Shown here piece by piece: positions 7,467 to 11,099 of a DNA stretch of 11,099 nt. Each line of letters begins with the position of its first letter. Position 1 is the stretch's first letter. A program made the translations under genes and the position numbers. The notes under the pieces are model-generated. The model worked only from the letters and a program-made list of their open reading frames with translations. It made no database searches and was not told the origin of the DNA. Source of the DNA: G020350405 sp964513655 (GTDB lineage: Bacteria > Planctomycetota > Phycisphaerae > Sedimentisphaerales > Anaerobacaceae); NCBI GenBank assembly GCA_964513655.1, contig CAZENQ010000102.1, forward strand, positions 1 to 11,099. The letters run 5' to 3'.

Positions 7467-8300
7467 ATGAGTGATACGGAGAAAATTGGAACCGGCCAGT
7501 GTGACGACCTGAAGGGCCAGAGGGCAGTTGTTACCGGCGCAGGTAGCGGCTTAGGCAGAAGCATTGCGGCAGGGCTGTCGCGAGCAGGAGCGATGGTCGG
7601 GCTGCTCGATATTGATGGCAAATCGGCGGAAGAGGCATCCGCCATTATCAAAAAAGAACTGCCAGATGCTAAGACAATGGTAATTGTGTGTGACGTTACC
7701 AACGAGACGGACGTCGAGAAGGCCTTCGAGGCCCTGCCGAAAGATTTTGGCGGCGTCGATATTCTGGTCAACGCGGCAGGTTTGGCACCGGCTTACCCCT
7801 TAGTGGATTTGCCGGTTGAGAAGTGGCGTTCAGCACTAGAAGTAAATCTGACAGGGTATTTTCTCGCGGCAAAGGCCGCGGCGAAGATTATGATAAAACA
7901 GGGCACCGGGGGCAGCATCATCAACATCAGTTCCAAATCGGGTCTGGAGGCGAGCAAGGACAATACTGCGTATAACGCGACCAAGGCCGGCGAGATTCAT
8001 ATGGCGAGAGGCTGGGCCCTGGAGCTTGGAGAATACGGTATAAGGGTGAATTCAATCTGTCCGGGCAATGTATTTGAAGGTTCAAAGATTTGGAATCCCG
8101 AGTACATAAAGGTGTGTGCAAAGAAGTACGGTATAAAGCCGGAGGATGTTATCCCTTACTATGTAAACAAGACGGCGCTGAAGCGCGAAATAAAAGGGCA
8201 GGACATTGCCGATGCTGTGGTGTTTTTGTGCTCGGACAAGGCCCGTACGATTACCGGACAAACGCTCGTTGCTGACTCCGGACAGGTAATGGTTAGATAG
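7467..8300 (+). CDS. SrlD/SorD-like short-chain dehydrogenase (sorbitol-6-phosphate 2-dehydrogenase family)
   Basis: This is a 277-residue classical short-chain dehydrogenase that uses NAD(P) to oxidise an alditol phosphate to a ketose phosphate, or the reverse. The cofactor motif TGAGSGLG is near residues 23-30, an acidic residue in LLDID ends the second strand and suggests NAD preference, and NAAG follows. The catalytic triad is Ser in NISSKSG with Tyr and Lys in AYNATKAG. From memory, the C-terminal half matches sorbitol-6-phosphate dehydrogenase closely: KYGIKPEDVIPYYVNKTALK, then QDIADAVVFLCS, then TGQ and terminal GQVM. The short-chain domain of bifunctional rhamnulose-phosphate aldolase/dehydrogenase proteins is also similar, so lactaldehyde oxidation is an alternative role. 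There is no attached aldolase domain. It starts 16 bases after the SorE-like gene with AGAAAG just upstream. The SorE-SorD pairing is that of L-sorbose catabolism. Confidence 0.88.
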   Translation: MSDTEKIGTGQCDDLKGQRAVVTGAGSGLGRSIAAGLSRAGAMVGLLDIDGKSAEEASAIIKKELPDAKTMVIVCDVTNETDVEKAFEALPKDFGGVDILVNAAGLAPAYPLVDLPVEKWRSALEVNLTGYFLAAKAAAKIMIKQGTGGSIINISSKSGLEASKDNTAYNATKAGEIHMARGWALELGEYGIRVNSICPGNVFEGSKIWNPEYIKVCAKKYGIKPEDVIPYYVNKTALKREIKGQDIADAVVFLCSDKARTITGQTLVADSGQVMVR

Positions 8301-8332
8301 GTTTTTTTGGGTGATATGATAAGGTTGTAAGT

Positions 8333-10573
8333 ATGGATTTTTGTATTGAAGACACGAGAAAGAACCCAATTCCGCGGTTGAAAGAACTCATAAAAGACGG
8401 GCTTATTACGTTCGAGCAGGTGACCGAATGGCTCAGGACGATTTATGAGATTCGCTTTTTTGAGGAGAAGGTCTTTGAGCTTTTAGGCCAGAATATTATC
8501 AAAGGCGCCTCACATCTTTACGCGGGCGAAGAGGCCGTAGCGGTTGGCGCTATTGCCGCTATCGAGCGAGGCGATGTAATCGGCTCGACGCATCGAGGGC
8601 ACGGCCACTGCGGCGCCATTGGTAACAAGTACGCCGACAGCGAGGTTGACCGCCAGAACCACTGGAACCAGATGATGGCTGAGCTGATGGGCAAGGAGAC
8701 CGGCTACTGCAAGGGCAGGGGCGGCTCAATGCACATAGCCGATGTTGATAAATGCAACAATCTGGGTTCAACGGGTATCGTCGGTGGTAATCAGCCATCC
8801 GCCGTCGGAGCGGCTTTAGCAGAAAAATACAAAAAAACCGGCAAAGTCGTGCTTTCATTCTTTGGCGATGGCTCTACGAATTGCGGAAGTTTTCATGAGT
8901 CGATGAACATGGCGTCAGCTTTGACCGTGCCTCTGATAGCGATAATTGAAAATAATCTTTACGGGATGAGCGTTCCTTTCTCAGGCAGTGAAGTCGAAGG
9001 AACCCTACCGGCGAGCAATATCCAGGACATTGCAGAACGCGCTTACGCTTATAACATCCCGGCGATGATAGTTGACGGTCAGGACGTCGTGGCCGTTTAC
9101 CTCGCTGTCCACTCGGCAGTTAAATGGGCAAGGGTTGAAAATCAGATGGTTATCATTGAGGCCAAGACGTATCGCTGGTACGGGCACAGCCGAAGCGACC
9201 CACGGGCCTATCGTACCAAGACCGAAGAAAAGGCCTGGCACGAGAGAGACCCAATTATTGTCCTGAGCAGCAAACTGCTCGACGATAAGCTCTGCGACCA
9301 GAACCAATTAGACCAAATAAAGGACAGAGCTTTTGAGACCATTGAAACGGCAACGAAGTTTGGCATGGACAGTCCATGGCCCAATCCGGCTGATTTGACC
9401 AACGATGTGTACGTGGATGAGTCATATCCGGCCGAATTAATCGAATCTGAAAAGGCCACTTCTGCGAAGGTAATGGAGGCAACGGATGCTTTCAACACGG
9501 CTTTGGCTTCATCGACTGCCAAAACAAAGAAAGAGGCCACCGAGCAAGCCAAGGCGCAGATTAAGACGCAGTACGGCATGGATGTTATGACGATTGGCCA
9601 GGCTGTTTCAGCTGCTCAGGCTGAAGAAATGAGGGCAGATGAGAACGTCATTATAATAGGTGAGGATGTGGGCCTGTACGGCGGAGCGTATCAGGCGACA
9701 CGCGGTCTGTTGACGGAGTTCGGCACGGAGAGGGTGATTGATACGGCAATATCGGAGGCGGCGATTGCAGGCACGGCTGTTGGTGCGGCCCTGCGTGGTA
9801 TGCGGCCGGTTGCCGAGATTATGTATGTTGATTTTGTCACGATAGCGATGGACCAACTCGTCCACGTAGGCGCATATAACCGCTACATGTTTGGCGGAAA
9901 GGCCAAGGTGCCGATGGTTCTGCGGACCGAAGGTGGTGTCGGCAGGTGTATCGCCGCGCACCATTCAGAATCACTTGAGGCGTGGCTTATGCATCCGCCG
10001 GGGCTTTACGTAGTGATGCCATCAACGCCTTACGACGCAAAGGGTTTATTAAAAGCCGCTATCCGCAGCGACAATCCGGTGGTCTTCATCGAGCACAAGG
10101 CGACCTATGGCCAGTTCGGTCCGGTGCCTGAGGGCGATTATATAATTCCACTCGGCGTGGCGGATGTCAAAAAGCCAGGTGCAGACGTAACCATCGTCAG
10201 CTACAGCAGGATGGCAATGTGGTCATTGGAGGCGGCTAAAGTCCTGGCCGAGCAGTACGGCATCGACGCCGAGGTAATTGACGTTAGAACGCTAAAGCCG
10301 CTGGATGTAGAGACGGTTGCCGAATCAGTTCGCAAGACCGGCCGACTCGTTACGGTCAGCGAGGGCTTTGGCACCTGCGGCGCAGGCAGGGAGATAACCG
10401 GCCAATTGATGGAATATGAGTTTAGGGACGGTAGCCGCGGCTTCGATTATCTTGATGCGGCTCCGGTCAATCTTGCAGCGGCGGATTGTCCGCCGCCGAT
10501 GAGCGAGCCGTTAGAGCTGGCAAGTATTCCGAGTGTTGATGGAATTGTTGAAGCGGTTAGGGCGACTTTATAA
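8333..10573 (+). CDS. Fused E1 alpha-beta thiamine-dependent dehydrogenase, acetoin dehydrogenase-like
   Basis: This 746-residue protein joins the E1 alpha and beta subunits of the acetoin/pyruvate dehydrogenase family in one chain. Alpha part (about 1-360): HLYAGEEAVAVG (61-72), the catalytic loop STHRGHGHC (85-93), KGRGGSMHIAD, the thiamine diphosphate motif from GDG (178) to ENN (206-208), and RWYGHSRSDPRAYR (281-294). A helical Ala/Lys/Glu-rich linker spans about 370-412. Beta part (about 415-746): GEDVG with the thiamine-activating glutamate (E444), AISEAAIAGTAVG, HHSESLEAWLMHPPGL (543-558), MPSTPYDAKGLLKAAIR and EGFGTCGAGREI. From memory, it reads closest to AcoA and AcoB, but simple motif reading cannot exclude pyruvate or branched-chain substrates. 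The reading frame is uninterrupted across the junction. AAGG lies eight bases before the ATG. No lipoyl E2 gene is present in the window. Confidence 0.9.
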   Translation: MDFCIEDTRKNPIPRLKELIKDGLITFEQVTEWLRTIYEIRFFEEKVFELLGQNIIKGASHLYAGEEAVAVGAIAAIERGDVIGSTHRGHGHCGAIGNKYADSEVDRQNHWNQMMAELMGKETGYCKGRGGSMHIADVDKCNNLGSTGIVGGNQPSAVGAALAEKYKKTGKVVLSFFGDGSTNCGSFHESMNMASALTVPLIAIIENNLYGMSVPFSGSEVEGTLPASNIQDIAERAYAYNIPAMIVDGQDVVAVYLAVHSAVKWARVENQMVIIEAKTYRWYGHSRSDPRAYRTKTEEKAWHERDPIIVLSSKLLDDKLCDQNQLDQIKDRAFETIETATKFGMDSPWPNPADLTNDVYVDESYPAELIESEKATSAKVMEATDAFNTALASSTAKTKKEATEQAKAQIKTQYGMDVMTIGQAVSAAQAEEMRADENVIIIGEDVGLYGGAYQATRGLLTEFGTERVIDTAISEAAIAGTAVGAALRGMRPVAEIMYVDFVTIAMDQLVHVGAYNRYMFGGKAKVPMVLRTEGGVGRCIAAHHSESLEAWLMHPPGLYVVMPSTPYDAKGLLKAAIRSDNPVVFIEHKATYGQFGPVPEGDYIIPLGVADVKKPGADVTIVSYSRMAMWSLEAAKVLAEQYGIDAEVIDVRTLKPLDVETVAESVRKTGRLVTVSEGFGTCGAGREITGQLMEYEFRDGSRGFDYLDAAPVNLAAADCPPPMSEPLELASIPSVDGIVEAVRATL

Positions 10574-10780
10574 ACAGGGCAATGCAGGCGAAACCGTGAA
10601 GGAAAACGCCGTAAATTGCAGTATAGGAGGGTTTTAGGGTTGCAAGAGTGGTAAGATTAGCACAGGTTGTGCCTGGCCGTACTGACAGAAATTGGGCGAA
10701 GTTGGTGGACGGCGGTGTGGGTTTTTGGGCTGAAAATGGGGGTAGGAAGAAAGGGAAAAGTGAAAAGGCAAAAGGAATTG
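10574..10780. other. Post-operon intergenic DNA, no gene seen
   Basis: Directly after the E1 stop there is a weak imperfect stem (GCAAT 10579-10583 with ATTGC 10615-10619, and inner GGCG/CGCC at 10587-10590 and 10607-10610) with a 16-base loop and no T-tract. It is a poor terminator candidate. The segment becomes strongly G-rich on this strand from 10680. A partial version of the TTTGGG...AAAATGGGGGT repeat unit occurs at about 10718-10744. I see no supported coding region. Confidence 0.45.
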
Positions 10781-10782
10781 GA

Positions 10783-11018
10783 CCTTTGATTTTGGGTTAA
10801 AAATGGGGGTTGGGGATTTGACAGGTGCGGGGTCACCCTTGATTTTAGGTTAAAAAGCGCGGTTGGGGGTCTGGAAACGTTCGACAAAGTGTTTCAAAGT
10901 GTAAAAAGTTTGGAAAAACTCAGAAAAAGGGGTGAAATGGCGCTCGAATAAGTGTGCGAAATGTGTAAAACGTTTGAAAATTTAGGAAAATTTTAGCGTT
11001 AAAATGGGGGGTTTGGAG
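10783..11018. repeat. Repeat unit TTTTGGGTTAAAAATGGGGGTTGG and relatives
   Basis: The clearest copy is at 10783-10813 (CCTTTGATTTTGGGTT then AAAAATGGGGGTTGG). A diverged copy follows at about 10836-10865 (CCCTTGATTTTAGGTTAAAA). A shorter one lies at about 10990-11014 (TTTTAGCGTTAAAATGGGG). The same unit occurs inverted at 111-141. Copies are unevenly spaced, so this is an iterated intergenic element and not a simple tandem array. Confidence 0.65.
10832..10984. repeat. Right arm of the long imperfect inverted repeat
   Basis: This segment matches the reverse complement of bases 1-145 with scattered substitutions and a short insertion near 10879-10890. Conserved blocks in order are TTGATTTT, GGTTGGGGGT, CTGGAAA or TTGGAAA, AAAGTGTTTCAAAGTGT, AGAAAAAGGGGTGAAAT, GAATAAGTGT and GAAAATTTA. 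It is the more diverged arm in its last 40 bases, where the second GTGTTTCAAAGTGT copy is degraded to ATGTGTAAAACGTTT. Confidence 0.75.
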
Positions 11019-11053
11019 GGGCAAAGGAGTGGCGGGGCGGGAGGCGGCGCTCA

Positions 11054-11080
11054 ATATACACTATTTAAACTAGTGTATAT
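11054..11080. promoter_or_regulatory. Perfect 10-bp inverted repeat, probable operator
   Basis: ATATACACTA (11054-11063) and TAGTGTATAT (11071-11080) are exact reverse complements around TTTAAAC. The AT-rich dyad sits immediately upstream of a strong Shine-Dalgarno sequence. It therefore looks like a repressor site or a promoter overlapped by one, for a gene starting at or beyond the window end. The form is compatible with dimeric regulators such as GntR-type proteins, but the regulator is not in view. Confidence 0.55.
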
Positions 11081-11083
11081 CTT

Positions 11084-11094
11084 GGAGGAAAGTG
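11084..11094 (+). promoter_or_regulatory. Shine-Dalgarno of a gene at the window edge
   Basis: GGAGG at 11084-11088 follows the dyad by three bases. A GTG at 11092-11094 is only three bases further on, close for a start, so the true start may lie past the edge. Too little sequence remains to say what the gene encodes. Confidence 0.4.
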
Positions 11095-11099
11095 TCGCA

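Noticed and set aside
9440..9590. Possible frameshift or artificial join between the E1 alpha and beta parts
   Set aside because: The frame stays open with normal codon use through a plausible helical linker, and fused E1 proteins of this kind are known, so a natural fusion is the simpler reading.
10579..10619. Possible rho-independent terminator after the E1 gene
   Set aside because: The stem is short and interrupted, the loop is 16 bases, and no T-tract follows. Termination may occur elsewhere or be factor-dependent.
10657..10887. Open frame of 76 codons on the minus strand
   Set aside because: It lies wholly in the repeat units, and its Pro-rich composition mirrors the inverted copy at the left edge. 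It is better explained by repeat DNA without stop codons.

Overview
The window is bacterial DNA of moderate GC content. It holds a two-sided layout: an unrelated left edge (two tRNA genes and a nitroreductase) and one large six-gene plus-strand cluster filling about 1485-10573. Neither tRNA gene encodes the 3' CCA. The E1 genes are fused, and FGGY, PHP and sorbose-type dehydrogenase genes sit together. These features, with the repeat-rich intergenic DNA, remind me of anaerobic sugar-degrading Planctomycetota (Phycisphaerae-like). That placement is inference and weakly held.

Left edge (1-1484): a repeat-rich segment (1-255) is followed on the minus strand by tRNA-Ala(CGC) and, upstream of it, a small nitroreductase. 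A divergent plus-strand tRNA-Val(TAC) follows with its own sigma70-type promoter. The 1067-1484 gap holds two small palindromes, a doubtful short coding remnant and a good promoter for the cluster.

Central cluster (1485-10573): dihydrolipoyl dehydrogenase (E3), a rhamnulokinase-like FGGY sugar kinase, a divergent PHP-domain protein, a SorE-like (sorbose-1-phosphate reductase family) zinc dehydrogenase with a duplicated Rossmann domain, a SrlD/SorD-like sorbitol-6-phosphate dehydrogenase, and a fused E1 alpha-beta dehydrogenase most like acetoin dehydrogenase. Gaps between genes are 2-42 bases, so one operon is likely. No sugar isomerase, aldolase or lipoyl E2 gene is present.

A reading that joins five of the six genes (inference): the kinase makes a 6-deoxyketose 1-phosphate. 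The SorE/SorD pair then reduces C2 and re-oxidises the hydroxyl next to the methyl group, giving a 1-deoxyketose 6-phosphate. That product is an acyloin (CH3-CO-CHOH-R), the substrate type of acetoin dehydrogenase. The E1/E3 enzymes, with an E2 from elsewhere, would split it to acetyl-CoA and a tetrose 4-phosphate. This would replace the usual rhamnulose/fuculose-phosphate aldolase route. The PHP protein has no assigned role in this scheme.

Right edge (10574-11099): no gene is seen. The DNA carries several copies of a repeat unit and an imperfect inverted copy of the first ~145 bases of the window, so related repeats in opposite orientation bracket the whole block. The last 50 bases hold a perfect 10-bp inverted repeat followed by a strong Shine-Dalgarno, which suggests a regulated gene starting just past the edge.
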